A stretch of DNA of 64,000 bases, from NCBI RefSeq assembly GCF_029094525.1, contig NZ_CP119107.1, forward strand, positions 1,054,001 through 1,118,000, written 5' to 3'. Below the pieces are notes generated by a model, which saw only the letters and a program-made list of their open reading frames with translations, was not told the DNA's origin and did no database searches. Every line of letters starts with the position of its first letter. Within the stretch, counting starts at the first letter, position 1. The translations under genes and the position numbers were made by a program. Shown one piece after another: positions 8,821 to 16,872 of the stretch. This DNA is from Pullulanibacillus sp. KACC 23026 (GTDB lineage Bacteria > Bacillota > Bacilli > Bacillales > Sporolactobacillaceae).

Positions 8821-10014
8821 ATGTTAAAGACATCTGTTCATGAAGAACTCATCGCTCGGGTTAAGGATGAAGTGGTGGAGTGGCGCCGGCATTTTCATCA
8901 GAATCCAGAACTGTCTTTTGAGGAAGTGAACACAGCCCAATTTGTTTACGAGCAGCTTGAATCTTTTGGCGGGTTTCAGTTAAGTCGGCCAACCAAAACA
9001 AGCGTCGTAGCACGCCTTGTTGGCAGCCAGCCAGGTAAAGTTATTGGTCTTAGAGCGGATATGGACGCTCTTCCGATTCAAGAAGAAACCCATTTAGAAT
9101 TTGCCTCTAAAATTCCTGGTGTTATGCACGCATGCGGGCATGATGGACATACCGCGATGCTTCTCGGAGCGGCAAAGATCTTTAGCCAAATCAAGGATGA
9201 AATCAAAGGGGAATTAGTGTTCATCTTCCAGCATGCTGAAGAGCTTCAGCCAGGCGGGGCAAGAGAGCTTGTTAAAGAGGGCGTCGTTGATGAGGTGGAT
9301 TATATATTCGGAATTCATCTTTTTTCAACTCTTCCCGTTGGAAAAATTGGTTTAGTTGTCGGTCCAATGACTTCCAATTCGGATGCTTTTGATTTGAAAA
9401 TTACTGGGAAAGGTGGGCACTCCTCACAGCCTGAGAACTCCATTGATCCCATTGTGATTGCGGCTCAAGTCATTACGAACCTCCAACAGATTGTTTCGAG
9501 AAACATCGATTCTGCTGAGCGGTTGGTTTTATCTACAACGACATTAAAAGCGGGAACCGCCAAAAATATTATTCCTGAATCTGTTGAGATAGGCGGCTCC
9601 GTTCGTTCTTTGACGCCAGAGGTTCGTGAGCAGGCGGTTTCTTTGATGCACCGAATTATTAAAGGGGTAACAGAAGCACATGGCGCATCCTATGAGCTTG
9701 ACTATCAATATGGATACAGCAGTGTTGTAAACGAGGAGTCCCTCGTAAAAGTGGTGGAGGCGGTTGTAAGAGAACAATTGGGTGATGATTTTGTGGCCTA
9801 TGGCGGTCCGGTCATGGGTGGTGAGGATTTCGCGGCCTATCTCGACAAAGCGCCTGGCTGCTTCATTGGAGTCGGGGCTGGAAATCCGGAACAGGGCTTT
9901 GATTTCCCGCATCATCATCCTCGTTTTGGCATTGATGAAGCTTCTTTGGAGCATGGGCTCAGAATTTGGGCGAATCTGCCTCAGAAGGTCTATGAACTGT
10001 TAGGTGACGAATAA
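8821..10014 (+). CDS. M20-family amidohydrolase, paralogue
   Basis: 397 aa; ATG at 8821 behind AAGGAGGAG. Same architecture as the preceding gene: RRHFHQNPELSFEE, DMDALPIQE, HACGHDGHTAM, QHAEELQPGG, GKGGHSSQPE in the lid, and HHHPRFGIDE. The two proteins are clearly diverged, so this is an old duplication or two recruited family members with different acyl or amino-acid preference. Both keep every metal-site motif and should be active. Confidence 0.88.
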   Translation: MLKTSVHEELIARVKDEVVEWRRHFHQNPELSFEEVNTAQFVYEQLESFGGFQLSRPTKTSVVARLVGSQPGKVIGLRADMDALPIQEETHLEFASKIPGVMHACGHDGHTAMLLGAAKIFSQIKDEIKGELVFIFQHAEELQPGGARELVKEGVVDEVDYIFGIHLFSTLPVGKIGLVVGPMTSNSDAFDLKITGKGGHSSQPENSIDPIVIAAQVITNLQQIVSRNIDSAERLVLSTTTLKAGTAKNIIPESVEIGGSVRSLTPEVREQAVSLMHRIIKGVTEAHGASYELDYQYGYSSVVNEESLVKVVEAVVREQLGDDFVAYGGPVMGGEDFAAYLDKAPGCFIGVGAGNPEQGFDFPHHHPRFGIDEASLEHGLRIWANLPQKVYELLGDE

Positions 10015-10092
10015 GCGACTGATCCACTAAGATTTGACCAGCTGAAACGTGTTTGACAGGAAAGAATCTACTAAAAATAGGAGGGAATTAAG

Positions 10093-11352
10093 ATGGGATA
10101 TAAACTTATTAAGAACGGAACATTAATTGATGGAACAGGTGCGGTCGTTGAAAACGCAGCGATTTTAATTAAAGACAATAAAATTGAAGCGGTTGGTCCA
10201 TTAAATGAAGTCAAGCAGCCGCTAGAAGACGTTGAAGTGATTGATGCCCAAGGTGGGACGATTCTTCCAGGTCTTATTGATACACATATCCATTCGATGA
10301 TGGAAATTAAAGATATCCGTGAAACGCTTGTGACACCTTTTTCCATGCGCTTCTATCAAGGGATGCACTACTTAAAGCGCACTCTTAATGCCGGGATTAC
10401 ATCAGCCCGAGATGCTGGGTTTACAGACGTTGGTGTAAAAGAGGCGATTAACAGCGGGTTGATTAAGGGTCCTCGTTTACAAGTTAGTATTAACCCTTTA
10501 ACCATTACCGGGGGGCATGGGGATTCCTGGAATCTATCAGGTCTTGATACGACTCACCCTACTTATCCTGGGATGCCAAGCGGCCTTTGTGACGGCCCTG
10601 AAGAAGTGCGCAAAAAAGTGAGAGAAATGCTTCGCGCAGGTGCTGATATTGTTAAGGTTCACGCAACAGGCGGGGTGATGAGTCCAACTGACCATCCTGA
10701 GTTTACGCAATTCTCACAAGAAGAACTTGAAATTATTGTGCAGGAAGCGCGTTTCCGTAAAGGCGTGAAAGTTATGGCTCATGCTCAGGGCTCTGAAGGG
10801 GTTAAAAATGCGATCCGTGCAGGTATTCATTCGATTGAGCATGGCATTTTCCTGGATGATGAAGCGATTGAACTTATGCTTGAAAAAGGCACTTACCTCG
10901 TTCCGACTTTGTTGGCGCCTGTTTCTGTCTTGGAACAAGGCAAAACAAGTTCAGATATGCCGGAGCATTCTGTGCGTAAAGCATTAGAAGTGATTGACAT
11001 CCATAAGGACAGTGTTAAGCGTGCTTATGAAGCGGGTGTTAAGATTGCTATGGGAACGGATGCTGGGGTGATGGCGCATGGTACCAACTTGCGTGAACTT
11101 GGTCTCATGTGTGAAATCGGGATGTCACCAATGGAATCGATTATGGCCACTACTAAAGTTGCAGCTGAATGCATGGGCTGGGGCGATCGTCTTGGAACGG
11201 TTGAAGAAGGGAAGCTTGCTGACATCGTGATTTCAAAATACAATCCTCTTGATGACATTCACACACTAGAAGACAACGACAACCTTGTTGTGGTCCTCAA
11301 GGATGGCGTGGTAGAGAAAAACCTACTGGTTGAAAACAAGGTGCTTGTATAA
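10093..11352 (+). CDS. Metal-dependent amidohydrolase (imidazolonepropionase/prolidase-like)
   Basis: 419 aa; ATG at 10093 with AGGAGGG upstream. Amidohydrolase-superfamily TIM barrel: N-terminal beta-sandwich, HxH metal motif in DTHIHSMM, Lys in DIVKVHATGG, His in VMAHAQG, His in SIEHGIF and Asp in MGTDAGV, then the C-terminal EGKLADIVI sandwich strand. This subgroup includes imidazolonepropionase-like enzymes and Xaa-Pro/Xaa-Arg dipeptidases. As the last gene of the operon it probably acts on a cyclic amide or dipeptide related to the M20 substrates. The exact reaction is unknown. Confidence 0.83.
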   Translation: MGYKLIKNGTLIDGTGAVVENAAILIKDNKIEAVGPLNEVKQPLEDVEVIDAQGGTILPGLIDTHIHSMMEIKDIRETLVTPFSMRFYQGMHYLKRTLNAGITSARDAGFTDVGVKEAINSGLIKGPRLQVSINPLTITGGHGDSWNLSGLDTTHPTYPGMPSGLCDGPEEVRKKVREMLRAGADIVKVHATGGVMSPTDHPEFTQFSQEELEIIVQEARFRKGVKVMAHAQGSEGVKNAIRAGIHSIEHGIFLDDEAIELMLEKGTYLVPTLLAPVSVLEQGKTSSDMPEHSVRKALEVIDIHKDSVKRAYEAGVKIAMGTDAGVMAHGTNLRELGLMCEIGMSPMESIMATTKVAAECMGWGDRLGTVEEGKLADIVISKYNPLDDIHTLEDNDNLVVVLKDGVVEKNLLVENKVLV

Positions 11353-11388
11353 AAAAAGGTGGTTGGCGAGCCTTAAAAATTGAATAAA

Positions 11389-11430
11389 TAAAAAACTGCA
11401 GACAACGCTCATGTTTGCAGTTTTTTATTT
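11389..11430 (+). terminator. Terminator of amidohydrolase operon
   Basis: AAAAACTGCA (11391-11400) pairs with TGCAGTTTTT across a short loop and runs into TTTTTTATTT. Confidence 0.85.
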
Positions 11431-11508
11431 ACGCCTAAAAGTGAATTTATTCATTAATCTTGGATACTTTAAAAAAGAATCGACAATTTAAGTTGAGGTG
11501 TTCATTTA

Positions 11509-11991
11509 ATGGCTACCAAAAGGCACAAGATTTTTAATGGATTGATAATAGGGTTATCTTGGTCAACAATCCTTTTTTTAGGTAAAAGAAGCCTAAAACG
11601 TTATTCTGCTGCGAGTGCTTTCATTGTCGTGTTTGAAATTTTAAATCATGTGTACGGTCATAAAAAGAAATGGTGGCAGTTTTATGAAAGGCGCAAGTTT
11701 TTTATGCGAGATGAACTTCCTTTTGATATTGGTCCTTACATGCCGATGTCATTATGGATATTGAACTATTCTTACGGCAATTTTAAAAAATATGTCCTTG
11801 TCAATGCGCTTGCTAATGGAGGATTTGCATTTTTAGGATTACCTATTCTAAAAAAAATGAAGATTGTTCGCCTTAATCGATTAAACTATCTGCAATTCTT
11901 TATATACATACATTACAAAGCTTATCTAATGTATGGTATACAATATCTTATTGAAAAAATGAAAAGCCATCATGGTGTGCTTGATAAATGA
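11509..11991 (+). CDS. Conserved hypothetical membrane protein
   Basis: 160 aa; ATG at 11509 with GAGGTG upstream. Very basic and hydrophobic, with three to four probable membrane spans (residues about 10-25, 35-47, 75-112 and 125-150). It contains WWQFYERRKFFMRDELPFDIGPYMPMS between the spans. Similar small membrane proteins are common and uncharacterised in Bacillales. It is monocistronic between a terminator and a convergent operon. Function not recognised. Confidence 0.65.
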   Translation: MATKRHKIFNGLIIGLSWSTILFLGKRSLKRYSAASAFIVVFEILNHVYGHKKKWWQFYERRKFFMRDELPFDIGPYMPMSLWILNYSYGNFKKYVLVNALANGGFAFLGLPILKKMKIVRLNRLNYLQFFIYIHYKAYLMYGIQYLIEKMKSHHGVLDK

Positions 11992-12208
11992 CCTATTTTC
12001 CCGGCTGAAAAAGAAATAATTAGTGAAGTCATTCACAATCGGGCGCTTTTCCTTTAGACAAGTTGGCGTCCTTTATCTATATTGCGATTAGATTGGCGAT
12101 TGGCTTTTATAGGATTAAATGAATGGAACCTAAGATAAGTAATGTTAAATGACAAGATGATTTGAGTATGCCATTTTTATCTTATTTTTGTTTATCAGTC
12201 AAGTGCCT

Positions 12209-12724
12209 CTATTGGATGGTTGATAGGATGCTTTTCAGCTTTTTTGCGGTAATTTGTCCGACATATATCTTTTTTATGATGCCTCTACTGTCTATAAAAT
12301 AAGTGGTTGGATAACCTTTAACTTGAAATAGATCGGAGTACCTTCCCTTTGTGTCCAAAAGAATTGGATAGTTGATCCGATTGTTCTTGGAAAAAGTTAT
12401 GACATGCTGTTGGTCCTTCTCTGTTGAGGTCGCGTTGATTCCTAAAATGACGGTCTTTTGCTTTTTGTGTTCATTATAGAACTTGTTAAGGACAGGGAGT
12501 TCATTTTGGCAGGGGGTACACCAAGTTGCCCAGAAATTAACAATTACGATATCTCCTTTAAAATCGGTCAGCTTGCTCCTCTGCCCATTTACGTTTTTAA
12601 GAGTAATAGTTGGGGAGCGGTTCCCAACTTTAATTCCAATCTGAGTTTTATAATGTTGAGCGACATCATAGACACCCCAAATCACCAACAAGATTAAAAA
12701 GGTGATCGTTAATTTGGTTTTCAT
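12209..12724 (-). CDS. ResA-like thiol-disulfide oxidoreductase
   Basis: 171 aa from the ATG at 12724, chosen because GGAGG lies 5 nt upstream; an in-frame ATG at 12745 lacks that support. An N-terminal signal anchor (residues about 5-20) places a thioredoxin-fold domain outside the membrane. Active-site motif WCTPC has Cys69 and Cys72; the cis-Pro loop is GYPTTYFID. ResA-type proteins reduce apocytochrome c haem-binding cysteines, or help reduce copper-site cysteines, using electrons from CcdA. The upstream neighbour is CcdA, 29 bp away. Confidence 0.85.
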   Translation of the reverse strand: MKTKLTITFLILLVIWGVYDVAQHYKTQIGIKVGNRSPTITLKNVNGQRSKLTDFKGDIVIVNFWATWCTPCQNELPVLNKFYNEHKKQKTVILGINATSTEKDQQHVITFSKNNRINYPILLDTKGRYSDLFQVKGYPTTYFIDSRGIIKKIYVGQITAKKLKSILSTIQ

Positions 12725-12753
12725 AAACGCCTCCGAAAAGTTCAATGTGAAAA

Positions 12754-13446
12754 TTAGCCAGTTAACCAGGCATTTAACCGATCTAATTGGTTGGTATACA
12801 TTAATAATCCAAAGATAATAAGTAACCAGCCGCTAATAATGGTGAGAAGCGGCAGCCATTGGTTTATTCTTTTTATCATAACGAAGGAACAGGTCATGCC
12901 TACTCCTATTAGAATAAATGGAAGGGCAAGTCCGATGGAATAGAGCAGAAGCATGATGGAGCCATCTTGAATGGTGCTTGAAGAACTCGCGAGTAATAGA
13001 ATTGAAGCCAACGTCAGCCCGATACAAGGAGACCATCCAATTGCAAAGAACATACCCATGATGAAGGCGTTTAAGACATTCATATGTTTTGTTTTTAGCC
13101 AAAACCGCTTCTCTTTAAATAGAAAGGTAAGCTTGAGATAACCAATCAATTGGAAGCCGAAGATCACAATGAGCAAACCACCAATTTTATTAAGTATCAC
13201 CTGATAGTGAATGAACCAATGCCCAATGAGACTGGCTGACGTCCCAAGAATGGTGAAAATCAGGCTGAATCCGACGGTAAAGGCAATTGATCTGATGAGA
13301 ACTAGACGTTTTGTGGTGTTAATTTTTCCTGATTGAACCGTTCCACCTGTCAGAACAGCAATGTAAGCAGGAACTAGCGGCAGGACGCATGGAGAAAAAA
13401 ACGATAAGAGGCCTCCTATTAAGGCAAGTGATAAAGTGACATGCAT
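12754..13446 (-). CDS. ccdA: CcdA-type transmembrane thiol-redox protein
   Basis: 230 aa with six predicted membrane helices. Start ATG at 13446 behind AAAGGAT. The redox cysteines are in FFSPCVLPL (Cys20, helix 1) and GWSPCIGLT (Cys141, helix 4), the hallmark of the CcdA/DsbD membrane domain. It passes electrons from cytoplasmic thioredoxin to extracytoplasmic thiol oxidoreductases, here the adjacent ResA-like protein. It sits between the SCO gene and the ResA-like gene on one strand, so the three probably act together in oxidase or cytochrome maturation. Confidence 0.9.
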   Translation of the reverse strand: MHVTLSLALIGGLLSFFSPCVLPLVPAYIAVLTGGTVQSGKINTTKRLVLIRSIAFTVGFSLIFTILGTSASLIGHWFIHYQVILNKIGGLLIVIFGFQLIGYLKLTFLFKEKRFWLKTKHMNVLNAFIMGMFFAIGWSPCIGLTLASILLLASSSSTIQDGSIMLLLYSIGLALPFILIGVGMTCSFVMIKRINQWLPLLTIISGWLLIIFGLLMYTNQLDRLNAWLTG

Positions 13447-13541
13447 ATCAAAACATCCTTTTAAAAGTGTTATCGTCTGTAAAAGGACAACGCTTTCAGA
13501 AGCCGATAAGAAATAATGACGCTTCTGATACGAAATGACTG

Positions 13542-14525
13542 TTAATGGCGGACAGTCATTTCCTTTGTCGGCATGGTATGGCTGCCCCTAGCGGTCACAT
13601 GTGCGGTAACTTCATAAATGCCATTAGTCTTAAAGGTGAAGGAAAGGGAATAGAGGCCATTTCCTTTATTTTTTGCTTTATACATCTTAGAATTCTTTTG
13701 GTCGCCCTTTTTCCAGATCTCGAACATCACTTCTTCTGCATCTGCGACAGGTTTATTCTTTTCGGTCACTTTAACTGTAAGCAGACTTTTTTGCCTGGCC
13801 TTAAATTTTTTACCCTGAATAGTCACTTTAAGAGGAGAACTGGAGTCCATGGGCATGGACATGTCTCCCCCCATTGCCATACTAGGTCCTTTTTTGTCCA
13901 AAGCCAGAACATCTTTTACAATTTGATTAAAAGGTACATCTGAAAAACCATGATAGAACTTAACAATTTGTCCATTTTGATTGACTAGATAATAGGAGGT
14001 ACCATGAGTATACTGATTGGAGCCCTTTTCTGGCTGAGCAATAGCGGATTTAAATGAATTCACGGATAGGTCTTTGATCGTATCAAAACTATAGCCGGTC
14101 AAAAAATGCCAGTTAGATAGATCAGCTCCATATTTTTTACTGAATGGTATAAGTTTATCCGGCGTATCATCCTTGGGGTCAACGCTGAACGAGACAATTT
14201 GTACGGCTGCACCCGCTTTTTTTAATTTCTCTTGTAATTTAACCATGTTTGCTGTCATTGGAGGACAGATACTTACACAATTCGTAAAGTAAAAGTCCGC
14301 TAACCATACTTTTCCTTTCAAATCAGAAAGTCCATATGGTTGTCCATGTTCATCGGTAAAATTAAAATCTTTTACTTTCCAGTTGGCGTTTGAGACATCC
14401 GTGACGTTATCTGGCTTGTTTTGAGAGGCTGAACCGCTTGCTTTTGTAGAGGGGGAGTTTAATCCACAGCCAGAAATCAGCGTCATGAACATGGACGCAA
14501 ATAAAAGTACGATGATTTTTTTCAT
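13542..14525 (-). CDS. SCO1/SenC-family copper lipoprotein with YtkA-like C-terminal domain
   Basis: 327 aa, longer than the about 200 aa of a plain SCO protein. Signal peptide with lipobox ISGC (Cys20). SCO thioredoxin fold at residues 45-210 with copper ligands Cys83 and Cys87 (TNCVSICPP) and His174 (YTHGTSY). A Met-rich linker (MAMGGDMSMPM, 216-226) follows. The last 95 residues form an immunoglobulin-like YtkA-type domain ending in ARGSHTMPTKEM. SCO proteins load copper into the CuA site of cytochrome c oxidase. The extra Met/His-rich domain suggests added copper binding. First gene of the minus-strand operon; a candidate operator lies just upstream. Confidence 0.87.
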   Translation of the reverse strand: MKKIIVLLFASMFMTLISGCGLNSPSTKASGSASQNKPDNVTDVSNANWKVKDFNFTDEHGQPYGLSDLKGKVWLADFYFTNCVSICPPMTANMVKLQEKLKKAGAAVQIVSFSVDPKDDTPDKLIPFSKKYGADLSNWHFLTGYSFDTIKDLSVNSFKSAIAQPEKGSNQYTHGTSYYLVNQNGQIVKFYHGFSDVPFNQIVKDVLALDKKGPSMAMGGDMSMPMDSSSPLKVTIQGKKFKARQKSLLTVKVTEKNKPVADAEEVMFEIWKKGDQKNSKMYKAKNKGNGLYSLSFTFKTNGIYEVTAHVTARGSHTMPTKEMTVRH

Positions 14526-14559
14526 CTCGTTTCATCCTCTCAGTATTTAATTTTCTAAT

Positions 14560-14577
14560 CTTGTTTAATTAGACAAC
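14560..14577. promoter_or_regulatory. Candidate operator upstream of SCO operon
   Basis: TTGTTTAATTAGACAAC at 14561-14577 is an imperfect TTGT...ACAA palindrome. A near copy (15238-15255) lies upstream of the DeoR-type regulator, and the wider sequence contains TCTAAT...ATTAGA. Proposed binding site of that regulator. Confidence 0.5.
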
Positions 14578-14622
14578 CCTTTGTAGTTCTAATAAGGTGG
14601 ATGTTTGGAAACAAAGATCCGA

Positions 14623-15213
14623 TTAATCTTGTTTTTGATGACAGTGAAGGGTACCGTTTACCGTTTTCAAGGTTAATTGTTCGAGCGCTTCATTAAGACT
14701 CAGTATTTCCCCTTCAAATCCTTTTATAAATTGTTCAGCGTGATGCCGATGTTCAAATGGAAGTATCTGAGGCTTGCAGCATCCTAAGTTCAAAGTAGTG
14801 CCGGTTACAAACCACGCTTCGTGTGCACTGATGGTGGTATGTCTTAAAAAATCATAACAAATAGCCTGGAAAACTTGATTGCCTAATTGTTGCCCGCGAA
14901 GGAGTCCGCAATGTACACAACAGGCAACCTCCATCTCTCGATTGGTCAAAATTAGGCGATAAGCAAGTCGCTCATTGATTACTTTCCTGCAATAGACACA
15001 TTCATTTATCAGAGAAACCTCCTTCGATTCACTGCGAACCCAACTAACACCTCCAAAGGTTTTAACCACAATGCCTTCCTCAACGAGCGGCTTGAGATCA
15101 CGATGAATCGTCATCTCAGAAACACCAAGTTCTTTGCTAAGTTCAGCTATTTTCATTGTTTGATTGGTACGAATTAAAGCTTTGATTCTCTCTCGTCGTT
15201 CATAAGGCAACAT
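14623..15213 (-). CDS. DeoR-type HTH regulator with Cys/His-rich NosL-like sensor domain
   Basis: 196 aa. Residues 1-58 are a DeoR-type winged helix (ELSKELGVSEMTIHRDLKPL, VVKTFGG). The rest is not the usual sugar-phosphate sensor. It holds paired cysteines and histidines: CVYC (72-75), CCVHC (98-102), CC (145-146), HRHH (155-158) and HCH (190-192). It also carries AHEAWFVTG and HAEQFIKGFEGEILSLNEAL, which resemble NosL/copper-binding accessory proteins. This suggests a metal (copper) or redox sensor that controls the adjacent SCO/CcdA operon and itself, supported by a shared upstream motif. Sensor function is inferred. Confidence 0.75.
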   Translation of the reverse strand: MLPYERRERIKALIRTNQTMKIAELSKELGVSEMTIHRDLKPLVEEGIVVKTFGGVSWVRSESKEVSLINECVYCRKVINERLAYRLILTNREMEVACCVHCGLLRGQQLGNQVFQAICYDFLRHTTISAHEAWFVTGTTLNLGCCKPQILPFEHRHHAEQFIKGFEGEILSLNEALEQLTLKTVNGTLHCHQKQD

Positions 15214-15237
15214 AATAGGGACTCCTTACGTTAATAA

Positions 15238-15255
15238 TTGTTTAATTCTAACAAC
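15238..15255. promoter_or_regulatory. Candidate operator upstream of DeoR-type regulator
   Basis: TTGTTTAATTCTAACAAC, 25 bp upstream of the regulator start. It shares TTGTTTAATT plus an ACAAC half-site with 14561-14577. Confidence 0.5.
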
Positions 15256-15329
15256 TCTTATCATACCTTTAATGGAGCAGACCTTCAAATACTTTTAAGC
15301 GGGATGGATAATTTAAACCATTCAACTAC

Positions 15330-15388
15330 AAAAACCTATGGGTTTCGCAGGAGTTCTAGACTGATGCGGTATTCATAGGTTTTTGTTT
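15330..15388 (-). terminator. Terminator after Met-rich membrane protein gene
   Basis: AAAACCTATG (15331-15340) pairs with CATAGGTTTTT (from 15374). Read on the minus strand it ends in a T-run, so it terminates the gene at 15402-15905. Confidence 0.7.
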
Positions 15389-15401
15389 TATTCTTTTTAT
15401 T

Positions 15402-15905
15402 TTAGCTTGATAGGGTCTTGCTTTCCGACTTATCTTGTAGAAGCTCTTTTTCTCTTGGTTGGAGCTTAATAAAAAATAACAATTTAAGAATAACTGCCAT
15501 CAGTAAAATAAAGATCGCATCCATAAAGATGGAAAACCAAGCAGGACTTAGATGTGCCATCATCGGTGCCATTAACCCCATCATTCCACCCATTAAGCCT
15601 GAAACCATCCCATCAACAATAGCGAACACTTTTAAAGGCTTTCCAATTATAAATCCCACGGCTATACCCAAAAGAATGGATACGATGAATGGGGAGTGAA
15701 TGAAAACGGCGAGGAGGCTAGCGACTGTTAAACTAATTAGCGTGCTTAGTGACATGACCACAACATGAACATGAGAGCTATCATTAAATTTTTCTGAATG
15801 AAGATAAATAAAACCGATCGCGAAACCTGATAAAACACAGATAAGGATTAGGCTTAACACACCAGTTAACATTTTCATCAGCCTTTCAGTAATAAGATGA
15901 TTCAA
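15402..15905 (-). CDS. Small Met-rich membrane protein
   Basis: 167 aa. The TTG start at 15905 is supported by AAAGGAG 5 nt upstream; an internal ATG at residue 10 is possible. Four to five hydrophobic helices. A His-containing loop (SSHVHVVVM) precedes helix 2. A striking Met-rich stretch (GLMGGMMGLMAPMMAH) lies between helices 3 and 4, and the tail is charged and cytoplasmic. Methionine clusters in membranes often bind Cu(I), and the neighbours are copper-related, so a role in copper handling is possible. No named family recognised. Confidence 0.65.
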   Translation of the reverse strand: MNHLITERLMKMLTGVLSLILICVLSGFAIGFIYLHSEKFNDSSHVHVVVMSLSTLISLTVASLLAVFIHSPFIVSILLGIAVGFIIGKPLKVFAIVDGMVSGLMGGMMGLMAPMMAHLSPAWFSIFMDAIFILLMAVILKLLFFIKLQPREKELLQDKSESKTLSS

Positions 15906-16267
15906 CTTAACTCCTTTTGGTGATTTAAGAAGATCGCTATGTTCAAGATATATGTTTTATTATAACAAAAGATAACACTAAAAGGCTGAGGATGTTTTTT
16001 TTTATATTGGATAGGCTATTCATCTTATAAATTATTTATGTCGATATTCATATCTGATTTAAATACGTTTGTTTAGCTTGTTATAAAATAACATAATTCA
16101 TCATTATGTCACAACATATCACAAAAAGGGTATTGTGGTTTTCAAAATTTATTATTATGATTTCTTTAGATTAAGGTGTTTTCCTTTAGTTAAATAGGTA
16201 TTAAGGTGCAAGTTAAGTTGGGCATTGACAGAATCTAATTTGGGAATCAGAAAGGAGAAGATCAAAA
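15906..16267. other. Intergenic between divergent units
   Basis: AT-rich, 362 bp. A TTGACA at about 16229 could be a -35 element for the plus-strand genes, but I see no matching -10 at 17 bp. An RBS (GAAAGGAG) follows, before the small frame at 16268. Confidence 0.4.
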
Positions 16268-16548
16268 ATGACGTTACCTGCTAAAGCGACTATCACACCA
16301 AAACAGAGGAGTCAGTTGAAATCTTTACGATTAAGTCTTGTTATAGTTGGACTAGGGCTCCTTACATTGTTCCCCTGTTTTGTAAAAGGCTCCTGCAGCC
16401 ATCTCGAACGGGAAAGAAATCGTCTAAAAGGGTGAGGATCTGCACGACTTCTATTCGTTACAGACTGGTTGTTATAAGCGGACTCGTCATCCTTGCGATT
16501 ATTGTCATTTTAGTGACTGGACATTCAGATTTTATAAAGCGCGTTTAA
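16268..16548 (+). pseudogene. Small membrane protein, possibly frameshifted (two overlapping frames)
   Basis: GAAAGGAG precedes an ATG at 16268, opening a 55-aa frame (MTLPAKATITPKQRSQLKSL, then a hydrophobic helix) that stops at 16433-16435. Another frame overlapping it continues as a basic loop plus a second hydrophobic helix (RYRLVVISGLVILAIIVILV) and stops at 16546-16548; a GTG at 16432 overlaps the first stop. Either a single two-helix protein has suffered a frameshift around 16360-16380, or two tiny coupled membrane peptides are encoded. Not recognised. Confidence 0.4.
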
Positions 16549-16563
16549 CGTTTAGAATGGTGC

Positions 16564-16872
16564 GTGTTGCTGATGCAGAAATTATTAAGAGTGATTCATC
16601 GAACCGCTGGATTAATTGGGGCCTTATTTATCTTGTTCATGGCTGTCACAGGCATTCTATTAAACCATCGTTCGCTTATAGGCTATTCTTCAAATACTCA
16701 GAGGAAGATGCAAGAATTTATCTTTGGTCTTCACTCAGGGAATATTGGGAATCTATCAATTGTCTGGTTCACTGACTTGGGCGCGGTTTGTATGATCGTG
16801 CTAAGCCTTACAGGAATCTGGATGTGGCTAGATTTACTACTAAGAAAAAAAAGGAGAAAGAAACGTGTATAA
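16564..16872 (+). CDS. Short PepSY-associated transmembrane protein
   Basis: 102 aa. Start is either GTG at 16564 or ATG at 16573 (MQKLLRVIHR); neither has a strong RBS. Two membrane helices: HRTAGLIGALFILFMAVTGILLNH and WFTDLGAVCMIVLSLTGIWMW, the latter matching the final TM helix of PepSY-TM proteins. The usual extracytoplasmic PepSY domain between them is reduced to about 35 residues. Basic C-terminal tail. Its stop overlaps the next gene, so the two are translationally coupled. PepSY-TM proteins often accompany metal or respiratory genes. Confidence 0.65.
   Translation: MLLMQKLLRVIHRTAGLIGALFILFMAVTGILLNHRSLIGYSSNTQRKMQEFIFGLHSGNIGNLSIVWFTDLGAVCMIVLSLTGIWMWLDLLLRKKRRKKRV

Noticed and set aside
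9544-9954. 136-codon minus-strand frame
   Set aside because: It lies entirely inside the well-supported M20 amidohydrolase gene and has no RBS.
13545-13943. 132-codon plus-strand frame
   Set aside because: Antisense to the SCO/YtkA-like gene.
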